A DNA stretch of 64,000 bases from Puccinellia tenuiflora (GCA_012064385.1 QRDG01000921.1:314678-378677), one strand, 5' to 3'; shown: positions 1 to 10,808, numbered from the stretch's first letter. Program-made: numbers and translations. Notes: generated by a model not told the origin, from the sequence alone.

Positions 1-690
1 GCTGAATCAACAGTCGTCTTTGACGAACAACAACGACTGCCGAACCCTGTTTAGTGACCGGGTAAAACGGCGGTGGCAGCCGTCCAAATGGATATGGCAT
101 AAGGTGATACCAGCAAGGCATAAAGTCTTCCTATGGCTGGCCTACCGAGGGAGGTTAAACACGAAGGATAATATGACGATCAAGACATGGTGCAAGGACG
201 CGGATGTGATTTGTGTCTGGCACCACATAGCACTACACTGCAGATATGCTAATTGTATCTAGGACAAACTACAGCTCACACACCTAGCGGCCACTTCATG
301 CTCCATAACGCAGTTCGTTCAATCAGCCATGTCAGAGGTTCAGTCGTTCACCTGACTAATTTGCTTTGCGGCCTGCCTATTCAGGCTATGGAAAATGAGA
401 AACGATCAGATCTTTAATGACAAGCCAGCATAGAGACGAAGGCTGTTTAATAGGGTTCATGATGTGACATGATCCTATGGATGACATCGGAGTGGTTGAC
501 AGGAAGAAATCAAATATTTCAGTTTAGATTTAGCCCAAGAGGAAAGACACCTCTCCACAGAAGACATGCGGCTGCGGGGTGTTCTAAAGAGTAAGCTATT
601 GGGTTTTGCTGATGTTGATCCGACCATTGGAACTGAAGTAAATATGTTGCATTATGTTAAGTAGATGAAGCACAAAATTATAAAAAAAAA
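1..690 (+). mobile_element. LINE 3' fragment with poly-A tail
   Basis: This is the 3' part of a non-LTR retrotransposon entering from the left edge. It begins inside a reverse-transcriptase zinc-binding region and ends in a run of nine A residues at about 682-690. The stretch between the decayed ORF and the poly-A looks like 3' untranslated sequence with many stops. The Copia element inserted about 12 bp beyond the tail. Family level is inference; no target duplication can be tested because the 5' end is outside the window. Confidence 0.6.
20..262 (+). pseudogene. LINE zf-RVT domain relic
   Basis: The 80-residue reading frame carries the zf-RVT signature found at the C-terminus of plant LINE ORF2: KWIWHKVIPARHKVFLWLA followed by RGRLNTKDNM and a degenerate Cys/His region (WCKDADVIC, then WHHIALHC). 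In intact elements this domain follows the reverse transcriptase and is thought to help nucleic-acid binding. Here it stops at a TAG and nothing upstream is visible, so it is a decayed fragment, not a host gene. Confidence 0.6.
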
Positions 691-702
691 GTAATATCAT
701 AT

Positions 703-832
703 TGTTGACGTGAGCTAAGCTAACCTTTTCTGTGTGTGGCTGCTTTGTTGTGTGTCTCGATCTTCTCCTCTCCTCCTGCTCTGTTCTCTTCTAGGTCACC
801 CGAAGTGGGCTGGGCCTTGGGCCGGTTCAACA
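703..832 (-). repeat. 3' LTR of Copia element
   Basis: 130 bp, identical to the other LTR. On the element's own strand it lies downstream of the polypurine tract and so is the 3' LTR. It has TG...CA ends. Confidence 0.93.
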
Positions 833-846
833 CTCCCCCTCAAGAT
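833..846 (-). other. Polypurine tract of Copia element
   Basis: On the minus strand the sequence TCTTGAGGGGGAG abuts the 3' LTR directly. This is the expected position and composition for the plus-strand primer. Confidence 0.85.
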
Positions 847-3767
847 GGATGGTAGATGTCTATCAACCCCATCTTGTCACACGCCAAGTTACATTCCTTT
901 GTTCCCAAACCCTTTGTCAAGAACTCTGCAAACTGTTGCTGAGAGCTAACATGACTAAGGCTGATGATCCCAGCATCAAGTTTCTCCTTAATGAAGAAGC
1001 GATCAATTTCCACATGCTTTGTCCTGTCATGTTGAACTGGATTATTTGCGATACTTATAGCTGACTGATTGTCACACCATACTCTCAAGGGTCCTTTCCT
1101 CAGAAGTTTCAACTCGCTCAGAAGATGCTTCACCCAGAGCATCTCACTCAGCCCTTGAGATAAAGCTCTATACTCAGCTTCTGCTGTTGATCTAGACACA
1201 ACTGTCTATTTCTTGCTTCTCCATGGCACCAAATTTCCTCCCACAAACACGCAATAACCTGATGTTGATCTTCTATCATCTGGACAACCAGCCCAGTCAG
1301 AATCACTATAACCATCTACCTCGAGATGTCCATTCTTTGCAAACCACAGCCCCTTTCCTGGAGTCCCCTTCAGGTATCTCAGAATTCTCTGCACTATCTC
1401 AAGATGCCCACTTCTTGGCTCATGCATATATCTGCTCACCACACCCACCACGTATGTAATGTCAGGTCTCGTATGACATAAGTATAACAATCTCCCAACC
1501 ACCTTCTGGTAATCTTCATTATTCACTAAATCTCCTGATTGTGCTGACACTGGATGGTTTTGTTCAATTGGGGTGGGGGCTGCTCGACACCCCATCATGC
1601 CCATGTCACTCAAGAGATCCAAGGTGTATTTTCGTTGGCACAATGATATTCCTTTTTCGTTCCGGGCCACCTCTATGCCAAGAAAATATTTTAGGTTGCC
1701 CAAATCCTTTACCTCAAACTCCTTGCTCAAACACCCCTTCAGTCTCTTTATTTCTTCCTGATCATCTCCGGTGATGATAATGTCATCCACATAAACTGCA
1801 AGAATGGTGATTTTCCGATCAGCGTGTCTGTAGAACACCGTGTGATCACCATTGCATTGACCATACCCCATACCACAAACAACACGTTTGAACCTATCAA
1901 ACCATGCCCTCGGCGATTGCTTTAGTCCATACAAGGATTTCTTCAACCTGCATACCTTTCCCATTGTCTCTGAGGTACCAAAACCTGGTGGTATCGCCAT
2001 GTACACTTCTTCCTGCAAGTCACCATGCAAGAAGGCATTCTTGACATCTAATTGATGCAGCTTCCACCCAAAGTTAGCAGCACGTGAAACAAATATCCTT
2101 ACTGTGTTCATCTTTGCCACTAGAGCAAACGTCTCATCATAGTCAATTCCATAAGTTTGACTAAACCCCCTGGCGACCAATCTGGCCTTATACCGTTCTA
2201 CCTTCCCCTCAGGATTCTGCTTCACAGTATAGATCCACTTACAGCTCACAGCTTTCTTTTCTGCTGGCAATGTGGTTAGCACCCACGTCTTGTTTTTCTT
2301 TAGAGCTTCCAACTCCTCTATCATCGCAGCACGCCACTTCGGATCTTGCTTTGCATTCCTCCAATCCTTTGGGACAGATGCGGATTGGAGAGAGGCAACA
2401 AAGGCTCTGTAGGAAGGGGACAAAGCCTCATAAGACACAAAATTTCCAATATCATGGTGATCCCGTATATTTTGTAGTGCCTTCTTTGCCACTATAGTAT
2501 CTTGCTCATCCCTGTATTTTTCAGGAGGCTTTCCTGCCTTAGCTCGTGGTTCTTTCCTCACGGCAATGGGAAGACCCACAGTGTCACATGAGCTAGCATC
2601 ACTGCCTTGCTGCTCCCCCTGCACATGTGTCTGTTGTCCCGCAGTGTCGGATGAGCTCGTGTCACTGCCTTGATGCTCCCCCAGCACAGGTGCCTGCTGT
2701 TCCACAATGTCAGATGATCTCGTATCACTGCCTTGCTGCTCCCCCTGCACATGTGGTTGCCGTCTTGAGTACATGAGGAGATTCTGCGGCCAGCGATCTC
2801 GAACAGGAACCTGGAAAGAACCAATTTGAATTGTACCCACTGTTGACTGAACCTGCACATCATCATCAGCCTTTGGATCCCCGCCTTTGGATCCCCGCCT
2901 TTGAATTGTACCCCGTTGTCCAGAAGAGTACCCAATAAAGATACACTTCACAGCCTTTGGATCCAGTTTTCCCACGCCCGGTCTATGATCCCTAACAAAA
3001 CATGTGCAACCAAACAATTTTGGAGGAACCACAAATTTGTTCTCTCCAAACAGTAGCTCACACGAGGACTTCATACCCAATATCCTTGAAGGAGTTCTGT
3101 TAATCAAATAAGTTGCAGTCATCACGGCTTCACTCCACAAGAATTTTGGAACATTCATGGTGAACATAAGAGACCTAGCAACTTCCAGAATGTGGCGATT
3201 CTTTCTCTCGGCAACTCCATTCTGCGGTGGAGTGTCTGGGCATGAAGTCTGGTGAAGAATGCCATAATCTGACAAGAAAGCCCCAAACTTATTATTCACA
3301 TATTCGGTTCCATTATCAGTTCTCATTGCCTGTACCTGCACATTGAATTGAGTCTTGACAAGAGCGTAGAAATTCTGAAAGTAGTCAAACACTTCATCTT
3401 TATGCCGCATCAGATAAACCCATGTCATGCGTGAGTGACAATCAATGAAGGTCACAAAGTACTTCGCACCACTCACAGATACCACGGGACATGTCCATAC
3501 ATCTGAGTGAATAAGCATGAATGGAGAAATATTCCTTAGTCCTCTACTCACATATGATGTCCTCGTATGCTTTGCAAACTCACAAGCATCACATTGTAAT
3601 TTGCTCTTGTCTATTCCGCACATAACATCTGGAAATGTTCTACTCATCTTGTCAAAAGAGATATGCCCCATTCTACAATGATGTATCACCGCCTGCTTCT
3701 CCTTGTCCTCCATGGTCGCAGGCTCGCAGCGCACACCAAGTCCGGCTGCACCTATTGGTCCACATAC
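840..3767 (-). pseudogene. pol: Copia pol: integrase, reverse transcriptase, RNase H
   Basis: This reads as the 3' two-thirds of a Copia polyprotein. In order it shows a GAG-pre-integrase motif (HCRMGHISFDKM), an integrase core with DNGTEY and NGVAERKNRHI, an RVT_2 reverse transcriptase (LDVKNAFLHGDLQEEVYM, active-site YVDD) and RNase H (DSDWAGCPDDRRSTSGY, then STAEAEYRAL). Frame is lost against the protease ORF by one base near 3755. An in-frame TAG at 1206-1208 splits RNase H where the family normally reads SKKQTVVSRS, consistent with a single C-to-T change of a CAG codon. The usual linker after IGYSS is rearranged and carries three 21-residue repeats. The copy could not make a full polyprotein without recoding. 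Confidence 0.9.
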
Positions 3768-4747
3768 CAGAGCCCCCTACGTCTGGTGCCAGACCCAATT
3801 TCCTGCCTCGTTTGTCGCTCCTCAATCAAGCAACCGAATTTGTCAAGAATCACACGACAATCTATTTCATCAATTAGAGCACTCATAGAGGCTAGATTGA
3901 CAGGAAACGCTGGCACATGTAAAACTGAGGATAGAGAGATGTTCGAAGTGCATTTTACTGTGCCAACCCCGACGACAGGCTGCTTTGTACCATCAGCAGT
4001 TTGTATAGTGCCCTTGTGAGTAGGAGGATGCATATTGTAAGACTCAAACACACAAAATTTACCCCCAACATGCTTCGATGCACCAGAATCAAGAACCCAT
4101 TCTGTATCACTTTTGTGAGCAGCAATATTGGCCTTTTCAGTGTTACCTTCATTTTTGGTATAGGTGAAATGAGCAGTCATTGTCGATCCTCCACCAGTTT
4201 CCTTTACTTCCTTGCTCGACACTACCATTTTCTGCTCCTTGATGACCACATCACCTGCCATCTTACTCTCAGGCAGCCGCACGCAGCAGCTAGCCCCTTC
4301 TTCACCAGGGGAGGACAAAACCATGGATGCCCTCTGGATGAGCCCGTCAAGCACCGTGAACCACCTCTCGAGCTCAACAACGTGCGCAGCCTCCTTCCGC
4401 CGCTGCAGCATGCGCAGCCGCACTTTCACACACCTTGCCTCCCCTAGCACTGCGAGGAGCTCCCTTGAGACCCAGTCTGCCGCTCGCTGCCACGTCGTCT
4501 CCTCCCGGGCGACCTCGGCGAGGTGCCCCATCTCCTCCGCGTCCGCCGAGGCTAGTACCACTGCTGCTGCCTCAACCTCCTCCGCTGTTGGTCGCGAAGG
4601 CAACTCCCGGACCACCCTCATGAGCGCCTCCACCACCTCCGTTGTCGCAGCCTTCTCCACACGTAGTGGGCAGCCGCCATTCCCCTCCGGTATCGCCTCC
4701 CTGTCAGGCTTCTCCAAAGCCTCAGCCAGAATTTTCTGGTCACCCAT
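3752..4747 (-). pseudogene. Copia 5' ORF: atypical gag region plus protease
   Basis: The ATG at 4747 was chosen because the open frame upstream of it has no ATG. The last third is a Copia protease, with WVLDSGASKHV as the catalytic Asp motif and a pre-integrase lead-in ending GLWYVDQ then TAG. The first roughly 190 residues do not look like Copia Gag: I see no UBN2-type domain and no CCHC knuckle. They are Ala/Glu/Val-rich and probably helical (for example TAEEVEAAAVVLASADAEEM), with high GC content. Either gag was replaced by a captured host sequence or this is a diverged lineage. I do not recognise the donor. Confidence 0.7.
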
Positions 4748-5120
4748 CTGCGCTGCTTGAAGATAAGCAACACACAATTTTATTCAATCCCAGACCAGCG
4801 GTACTCGCCACCAAATCCCTCTTCTCCCTTGCAGTGAGTTGCACGCAGCAACAACAGCACGTACAGCTCCTCTCTTCTTCTCAAATCTCAGCAGTCCACA
4901 CGCAGAACAGCTCACAAGCAATCAGCAGCAACAGCTCACACCCGCGTACACACACAGCAGCAGCACCTAGCACTCCCGTCACCTGCTCCCGCAGCTCGCG
5001 CACGCACACGCTTGCAGCCTGCCGAACAGTTGCCCAGATGCGCTGCCGGACCCCGCCGCCTCGCCGACAGCTACACCTCCGTCGCCGCCGCCGCCAACTC
5101 CGCCGCCGGCCGTAACCTAA
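4748..5120 (-). other. Copia 5' leader
   Basis: This lies between the primer binding site and the first ATG. On the minus strand it is G/T-rich, with repeated CTG/TGTG motifs and no long ORF. It should be the untranslated leader and possible packaging region of the element RNA. Confidence 0.55.
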
Positions 5121-5132
5121 GCTCTGATACCA
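5121..5132 (-). other. Primer binding site of Copia element
   Basis: On the minus strand TGGTATCAGAGC follows the 5' LTR directly. This is the standard initiator-methionine tRNA primer site of plant LTR retrotransposons. Confidence 0.92.
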
Positions 5133-5262
5133 TGTTGACGTGAGCTAAGCTAACCTTTTCTGTGTGTGGCTGCTTTGTTGTGTGTCTCGATCTTCTCCTC
5201 TCCTCCTGCTCTGTTCTCTTCTAGGTCACCCGAAGTGGGCTGGGCCTTGGGCCGGTTCAACA
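5133..5262 (-). repeat. 5' LTR of Copia element
   Basis: 130 bp, identical to the 3' LTR and next to the primer binding site. Such a short LTR leaves little room for a promoter. I see no clear TATA box in it. Confidence 0.93.
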
Positions 5263-5267
5263 CATAT

Positions 5268-5536
5268 TCTATTGTATGGTTATGTTCAGCTTCATTGGGA
5301 AGGGAGAGGATGTCGCCATGTGCGGCTTCTGCATCGAGGTTTTCAGTGGTTGGGAGCATGGCAGTGGTGAGCTGACATGGACGCTTGTGGAAAAGTCGGT
5401 GAGGTTCCAAATGCCCATGTCGGAGATGATTGGTTCGGAACATTCTTACTGGCGTGGGATGGATGAAATCGGGGTGGTTGCTGGTGTTGTAATCTTGCAC
5501 GATGGAGAATGTCTATTCTCACAGGTTATCTCGTAA
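5268..5536 (+). pseudogene. Unrecognised gene fragment, possibly a grass F-box or DUF1618-type gene
   Basis: An open frame of about 86 residues begins where the Copia insertion ends. The text resembles the C-terminal part of a grass beta-rich protein (GSGELTWTLVEKSVRF, GVVILHDGECLFSQ), a style seen in DUF1618 and F-box families. No diagnostic motif is present, so the family is a guess. The upstream part is not found on the other side of the Copia element, so the gene was already truncated. Downstream sequence (5745-6140) has a diverged second copy 9 kb away. Confidence 0.3.
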
Positions 5537-6939
5537 GGGGAAATGCCTATCCCAGCTGAACAACCGTGTGTCCGTAGTCGTTCTTGAACTATACTGAACA
5601 AAGTTCTTGATAAGATTTGTAACTTGTTACTATATAAAATAAATGCATCCTGCAAGTTTTGATCAACGATCTGTTTATACCGAAGTATTTTTAACAACCT
5701 TCTGCCATTTTGTACTTTCTTGAAAAAGGAATTAAAACCTTACATATAGAGAAAAATAACATGATTCTTTCTTTATACTCTACTAAAACTTTCTTTATAG
5801 GCTTCTCGGTTTAATCTACTGATATGTCTGACTACCCTGAATTTTCTACAGATATGTGACGCCACATTTCAGGTTATATTGCTTGGCAGGTGATATTCGA
5901 AAAGGAGGACATTTTGATCATCCATATTCTTGAGAGGTGATCGCCGCACAGCTCTAGTTGTTGTTATCCTTCTAGTATGGGAGATGTAGTATGTAGCATG
6001 CTTTTGTGAATGCTATGCAGGAGCTTCATGTTGCTTCTGCTTATATATCTTTATATCGTGTAAATTTATCTAGCTGTTCATCTGGCTCCTCACTTTTGGT
6101 TCTTAACTTATGGTAAGTGTGGCTCCTATGGTACTGATGCATGAAGCCTGGATAGGCTTTACATTCTTTCCAAAATCATGCATAGTGAAAACTGAAGATT
6201 GAAGAACTTGGCGTAGTGTCACCCGGGTACTGTTGTTACGGTGAAGTTCGGTAATTGTTCTATCTGTTGGCATTGGCTATAATTGTTCGATAATCCTGCT
6301 CTTGGCACACCAGTTTCAGGCTTGCTCTTTTCTCATACAATCACTTGTGTAAAGGCAGCACATGTTTTCATTAGGACTAGCATTTCATGTTCTATTCCTG
6401 TTTTCTGTAACGTGGTACTGGTGTATCGGGGTCATTCTTGGTAAAAATGCTCTGAAGTTTAATTGAAAGTGTTGTCTGTTCTTTAAAAAAAATCCAAAGT
6501 CATCCATGCATAGGGAAGAAACTGAAGATGAGGAGCATATAATCCGGGCTATTGTCAGAATCACAAAAATTTAGATTTCTGAACCCATTGGCTGTCCTCT
6601 GAAAACAACAGATTGAAGAACTCTGCAGACTTGCAGCAAATCGCAGACCCATTCTCTTGGGTGGAAATTGAGCGGTCTATCAAACCGGCGTCGACGAACA
6701 AAAGCCGAAAGAGGAACTAATGCAGATGTTCACTGCAATGGACAAAAAGACAATCCAAAAGGACGGGTGCATCCTAATCACCATTCACCATACCGAATTT
6801 GATAATCCATAGTTCTTGAACAAAAAGTTACAGCTGCAAGTCTATACCAAATTTGGTTTCACTGAACTAGGAGTTGCATTGATTTCGCAGATACAGGTTA
6901 TCCTTGCTATCCTAATGAATTGAGAGAAAACCGCGCCGA
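5537..6939. other. Non-coding stretch downstream of gene fragment
   Basis: No ORF above background and no transposon terminus seen. It is moderately AT-rich and single-copy-looking apart from the repeat copy at 5745-6140. The right part would include the 3' untranslated region of the minus-strand gene ending at 6940. Confidence 0.5.
5745..6140 (+). repeat. Dispersed duplicate, copy A
   Basis: This aligns by eye with 14708-15103 over its whole length. Shared blocks include GAGGACATTTTGATCATCCA, ATCCTTCTAGTATGGGAGAT and TGGCTCCTCACTTTTGGTTC. The copies have many substitutions and small indels, so the duplication is old. No terminal repeats were seen at either end. Confidence 0.75.
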
Positions 6940-7650
6940 TCACCTCCTGTTGTTGCTGCGGCGCCGCGCCGCTGCTGCCCGCGCTACCTGCTCCTCCCTT
7001 GCGATGTTCATCTGCTGCTTCATCTTGAAGCGCTGCTGCCGGCAGTCGTCGAGATGGGCCGCCAGGAACTTGAAGGCGACCTTGTCCGACCAGCCGCAGA
7101 GCGGGCAGTGAACCAGGAAGATGAAGGGGTTGCACTCCCTGCACCAGCTACGTGCCGCGAGGGAGGTGGCGTGGCCGGTCGACGAGGAGGAACGGTGGTC
7201 GGCGTCGAGGACGTCCTTGGAGGCGCCGAGGACGGAGTTCTTGGCGTTCTTGGCGTCGAGGACGTCCTCGGAGGAACCGGTGGTAGACGAGGCGCCGAGG
7301 AAGGAGTTGTTGGCGTTGGTGGTCGAGGGGGAGGAGCCGGAGCCGGAGAGGGAGGCGGCGGTCGACGAGGCAGTGGCCGATGAGGACGAGGCGCCCATGA
7401 CATTCTTGGCGGAGTCCTTGGTGGACAAGCCGGCGTCGGAGAGCGAGGCGGAGGCAGCCGAGGTGGGCTCTGTGGAGTGGTGGATGTCGTCGTCCGTGGA
7501 GTGGTGGAGGTCGTCGTCCGTGGCCGCCGGGCGGTGCTGGGCTGCACCCGCCCAGCGGCGGAGGAGGCGCACGAAGGAGCGAAGCTCCTGTGCGGGAAGG
7601 GAGGCGCAGACCGCGCGTAGCATATGCAGGATTCTCCGGAGGCCCTCCAT
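6940..7650 (-). CDS. Plausible host gene: Ser-rich protein with C-terminal C2HC zinc-finger-like motif
   Basis: The predicted protein is 236 residues. I chose the ATG at 7650 because it sits in an ideal plant context (GCCGCCATGG) and upstream codons are Pro/Lys-rich low-complexity. Residues about 1-35 form a hydrophobic/basic helix-prone start (LRRILHMLRAVCASL). The middle is Ser/Thr/Ala/Asp-rich with repeats of the type SSLGASS...DVLDA and DDDLHHST, probably disordered. Near the C-terminus come CREC, then CPLCGW, then HLDDC, giving C-x2-C-x8-C-x2-C-x13-H-x3-C, followed by an Arg/Ala-rich tail (RAAAARRRSNNRR) that could be a nuclear signal. I do not recognise the family; function is unknown. 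It is the only intact, non-transposon-like ORF of good codon composition here. A Mutator-type element is inserted about 0.2 kb upstream of the ATG. Confidence 0.6.
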   Translation of the reverse strand: MEGLRRILHMLRAVCASLPAQELRSFVRLLRRWAGAAQHRPAATDDDLHHSTDDDIHHSTEPTSAASASLSDAGLSTKDSAKNVMGASSSSATASSTAASLSGSGSSPSTTNANNSFLGASSTTGSSEDVLDAKNAKNSVLGASKDVLDADHRSSSSTGHATSLAARSWCRECNPFIFLVHCPLCGWSDKVAFKFLAAHLDDCRQQRFKMKQQMNIAREEQVARAAAARRRSNNRR

Positions 7651-7842
7651 GGCGGCGGTTCTTGGATTTTTGATTCTTGGTTTCTTGGTTTTTGGCTCGT
7701 GGAGCAGAGGAGGAGGAGGAGGAGCGGAGCAGAGGAGCTTTGCGAGCCTAGGAGGGGGAGGGGGGAATTTAAGGAACGAAAGGTATTTTCGTCCATGGGC
7801 TTGGGCCGCAGCGGGGCGGGGTTTCGATGCCAGATGAAGCAT

Positions 7843-7851
7843 GGATGAGCG
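7843..7851. other. 9-bp target-site duplication, left copy
   Basis: GGATGAGCG here is repeated exactly at 10809-10817 on the other side of the Mutator-type element. Confidence 0.85.
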
Positions 7852-7902
7852 GCGGATCCCTATTTGCCGCCTTTTGCGGCGCGGGGGGCTGGCGCCGCGC
7901 AC
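7852..7902 (+). repeat. Left terminal inverted repeat of Mutator-type element
   Basis: Matches the reverse complement of the right end with interruptions. The best block is TTTGCCGCCTT followed by GCGGC and later GCCGCGCAC. Confidence 0.75.
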
Positions 7903-8559
7903 CCCCGCGCCACAATGGGCCGGCCCATGTCGCGGTTTTCCTGTTTTCTTCCGTTTCTTTTCTTTGCTTTTTTCCGTTTTTCTTTTTTATTTTACTTTAT
8001 GATTTTTATCTTTTTATTTCTGTTTCTTTTACGTTGTGTTTTTGTTCTCGTCTAATAATTCCTTTTTTATTTATTTATTTTTTCTTTTTATTTATTTTTA
8101 CGTTATCATTTTTTGTCATCTAGCATATAATTAAAAAAAGTCATTTACAATAAATGTGTAAATTTGAAAATTATCTATTCTTAAAAAATGTTCAAATTTT
8201 TAAAATTTATAAATTTTGAAAATGTTCATTTAAAAAAATGTTCCGATTTTCAAATTATCCCTTTTTGTTTTTCTTTTTCGTTTATTTATTTTTTCATTTA
8301 TTTCTTTTTTCGTTTTTCATTTCTTTTTGTTTTCTTTTCCGTTTCTTTCATTTCTCTTTTTTCGTTTTTGTTTCTTCCATTTTTCTTTTTTTGTTCAGAT
8401 TTTAAATTTGTTCAAATTCAAATTATGTTTAGATTTTGAATTTTTTCAAATACGAAATAAATTTCGTTTCAAATTTATTAAGATTTCAAATTTGTTCATA
8501 TTTCAAATTCGTTCAGTTTTTCGTTTCTTTTTTCGTCACTTCTATATGATTTTGAAAAA

Positions 8560-10060
8560 TTTACTTTCTTCACCGATCTTTCATGTTCACTTTTAAATCA
8601 TTCAAAATAATTTCCGTTCACCGCCATTTTCTGTTCACTTTTAAAATCGTTCAAAAATAAATTTCGTTCACCGCCATTTTCTGTTCACTTTTTAAAACCG
8701 TTCAAATGAGGTCAATATTCTAATTGCAAAAAGTTCAATTTAAAATAAATATTCTAGCATACCTTTTCTGTTCACTTTTTAAAATCGTTCAAAATTGATT
8801 TTGTTCACCGATCTTTCCTGTTCACTTTTAAATCGTTCAAAATAGTTTCGTTCACCGACATTTCTGTTTACTTTTAAAATCGTTCAAAAATAAATTTCGT
8901 TCACCTTCATTTTCTGTTCAATTTTTAAAACCATTCAGATGAGATCAATATTCTAATTGAAATAAGTACAATTTAAAATATATGTTCTTCCATACTTTTT
9001 CTATTCACTTTTTGAAAATCGTTCAAGAATAGATCTTTCATGTTCATTTTTAAATCGTTCAAAATAGTTTCCGTTCACTGACATTTTCTGTTTACTTTTT
9101 AATATCGTTCAAAAATAAATTTCGTTCACCTTCATTTTCTGTTCAATTTGTAAAACCGTTCAGATGAGGTCAATATTCTAATTGAAAAAAGTTCAATTTG
9201 TTCATATTTCAAATTTGTTCATTTTTTCGTTTCTTTTTTTCTTTTTCGTCACTTGTATATGATTTTGAGAAATTTATTTTTTTTATCGATCTTTCTTGTT
9301 CGCTTTTAAATCGTTCAAAATATTTTCCGTTCACCGCCATTTTCTGTTCACTTTTAAAATCGTTCAAAAATAAATTTCGTTCACAATAAATTTTCTGCTC
9401 GCTTTTAAATCGTTCAAAAATAAATTTCATTCACAATAAATTTATTTTCTTCACCGACCTTTCCTGTTCACTTTTAAATCGTTCAAACTATTTTTCATTC
9501 ACCGCCATTTTCTATTCACTTTTAAAATCATTCAAAAATAAATTTCGTTCACAATAAATTTTCTGTTCACTTTTAAATCATTTAAAAATAAATTTCGTTC
9601 ACCTTCTTTTTCTGTTCACTATTTAAAATTGTTCAAAAATAAATTTTGTTCACCGCCATTTTCTGTTCACTTTTAAAATCGTTCAAAAATAAAATTTCGT
9701 TCACAATAAATTTATTTTCTTCACCGATCTTTCCTGTTTACTTTTAAAACGTTCAAACTAGTTTCCGTTCAGCGCCATTTTCTGTTCACTTTTAAAATCA
9801 TTCAAAAATAAAATTCGTTCACAATAAATTTTCTGTTCACTTTTAAATCGTTCAAAAATAAATTTCGTTCACCTCCATTTTCTGTTCACTATTTAAAATC
9901 GTTCAAAATAAATTTTGTTCAACGACCTTTTCTGTTCACTTTTAAAACCATTCAAAATAGTTTCCGTTCCTGCCATTATGTTCATTTTTTAAATTGTTCA
10001 AAAAAAAATCTGGTCACCGCCATTTTCTGTTCACTTTTTAAAACCATTCAAATGAGGTCA
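8560..10060 (+). repeat. Degenerate repeat array inside Mutator-type element
   Basis: Many copies of a unit built from CTGTTCACTTTTAAAATCG, TTCAAAAATAAATTTCG and TTCACCGCCATTTT, spaced irregularly at roughly 55-75 bp. A longer-range unit containing AATGAGGTCAATATTCTAAT recurs near 8705, 9165 and 10045. Flanks (7930-8560, 10060-10520) are T- or A-rich with TTTTTC and AAATGTTC runs. No coding potential. Confidence 0.8.
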
Positions 10061-10756
10061 ATGTTCTAATTGAAAAAAGTTCAATATAAAATATATGTTT
10101 TTAGCATACTTTTTCAATGCGAAACATGCTTCTAGGTTTTAAAAAAAAAATGTTCATATTTGAAAAATATTTTTAATTAAAATATTAGATTCTGAAATAT
10201 TTAAATTCTAATTTTTTTTATTTTTTTAAAACTTGTTCAAAATAAAAAAATGTTCAGATTTTGAAAATGTCAAAACTAAAAAAATCAAAATTTTAAATTG
10301 TTCAGATTTAATTTTTATAGGAATTTCAAAATATTATGTTCAAAATTTTAAAATATTCAAATTCGAAAAATGTTCATATATAAAATTGTTGAAATTGAAA
10401 AATGTCCAAATTTTAAAAAGTTAAGATTTTGAAAATGTTTTACTTTTTGAAAATGTTCATTTTAAAAATTGTTCAATTTAAAAAAATGATCGAATTTTTT
10501 TTACTTTCATGGGATTTAACAATATGTGCGTGATGCAAAAAATGTTCATGGGATTTTTATTTTTCAGTTCAGCTGTACTGGCTTTTTCAATCCATGCTGG
10601 ATTTTTTTAGTTCATAATCAGTTGAATCAGCAAAAAAGGAAGCAGCGAAGTAGTAGAACGAAGCAGCGGAGTAGCGATTCAATCTTCCGTTTAGCGAAAA
10701 ACGAACGAAGCAGACGGTTTATGGGCCGGCCCAATAGAACTAACACTGAAGAAAAA

Positions 10757-10808
10757 GGTGCGCGGCACGACTCAACTATGCCGCTGAAGGCGGCAAAAAG
10801 GAGCTCCC
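10757..10808 (-). repeat. Right terminal inverted repeat of Mutator-type element
   Basis: Reverse complement of the left terminus with mismatches. It is followed at once by the second GGATGAGCG copy. Confidence 0.75.

Larger units (their letters stand above)
703..5262 (-). mobile_element. Complete Copia LTR retrotransposon, recently inserted
   Basis: Two 130-bp LTRs, identical base for base, bound a 4560-bp element running right to left. They begin TGTTGA and end TCAACA as read on either strand. A perfect 5-bp duplication CATAT lies at 698-702 and 5263-5267. A primer binding site matching the usual initiator-Met tRNA type and a polypurine tract sit in the right places. The order protease, integrase, reverse transcriptase, RNase H is Copia. 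Coding decay is slight: one frameshift and one nonsense codon. LTRs this short are unusual for a full-length Copia; Tos17 of rice is a known example of similar LTR length. The gag end is atypical. Confidence 0.95.
7852..10808. mobile_element. Non-autonomous Mutator-type element (2957 bp)
   Basis: A perfect 9-bp duplication flanks imperfect terminal inverted repeats of about 50 bp that share TTTGCCGCCTT and GCCGCGCAC. A second shared inverted block, GGGCCGGCCCAT, lies just inside each end. There is no transposase ORF: the interior is AT-rich and largely made of degenerate repeats. A 9-bp TSD is the hallmark of Mutator elements. The insertion lies in the proximal upstream region of the gene on the minus strand at 6940-7650. 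Confidence 0.85.

Noticed and set aside
4212..4760. 182-residue plus-strand ORF inside the Copia element
   Set aside because: Ser-rich shadow opposite the real minus-strand gag-like and protease frame.
7020..7837. Long frames overlapping the C2HC gene in other frames and strand
   Set aside because: Low-complexity Pro/Thr/Arg or Glu/Arg readings of GC-rich sequence; the minus-strand frame with the Kozak ATG and Cys motif explains the region.
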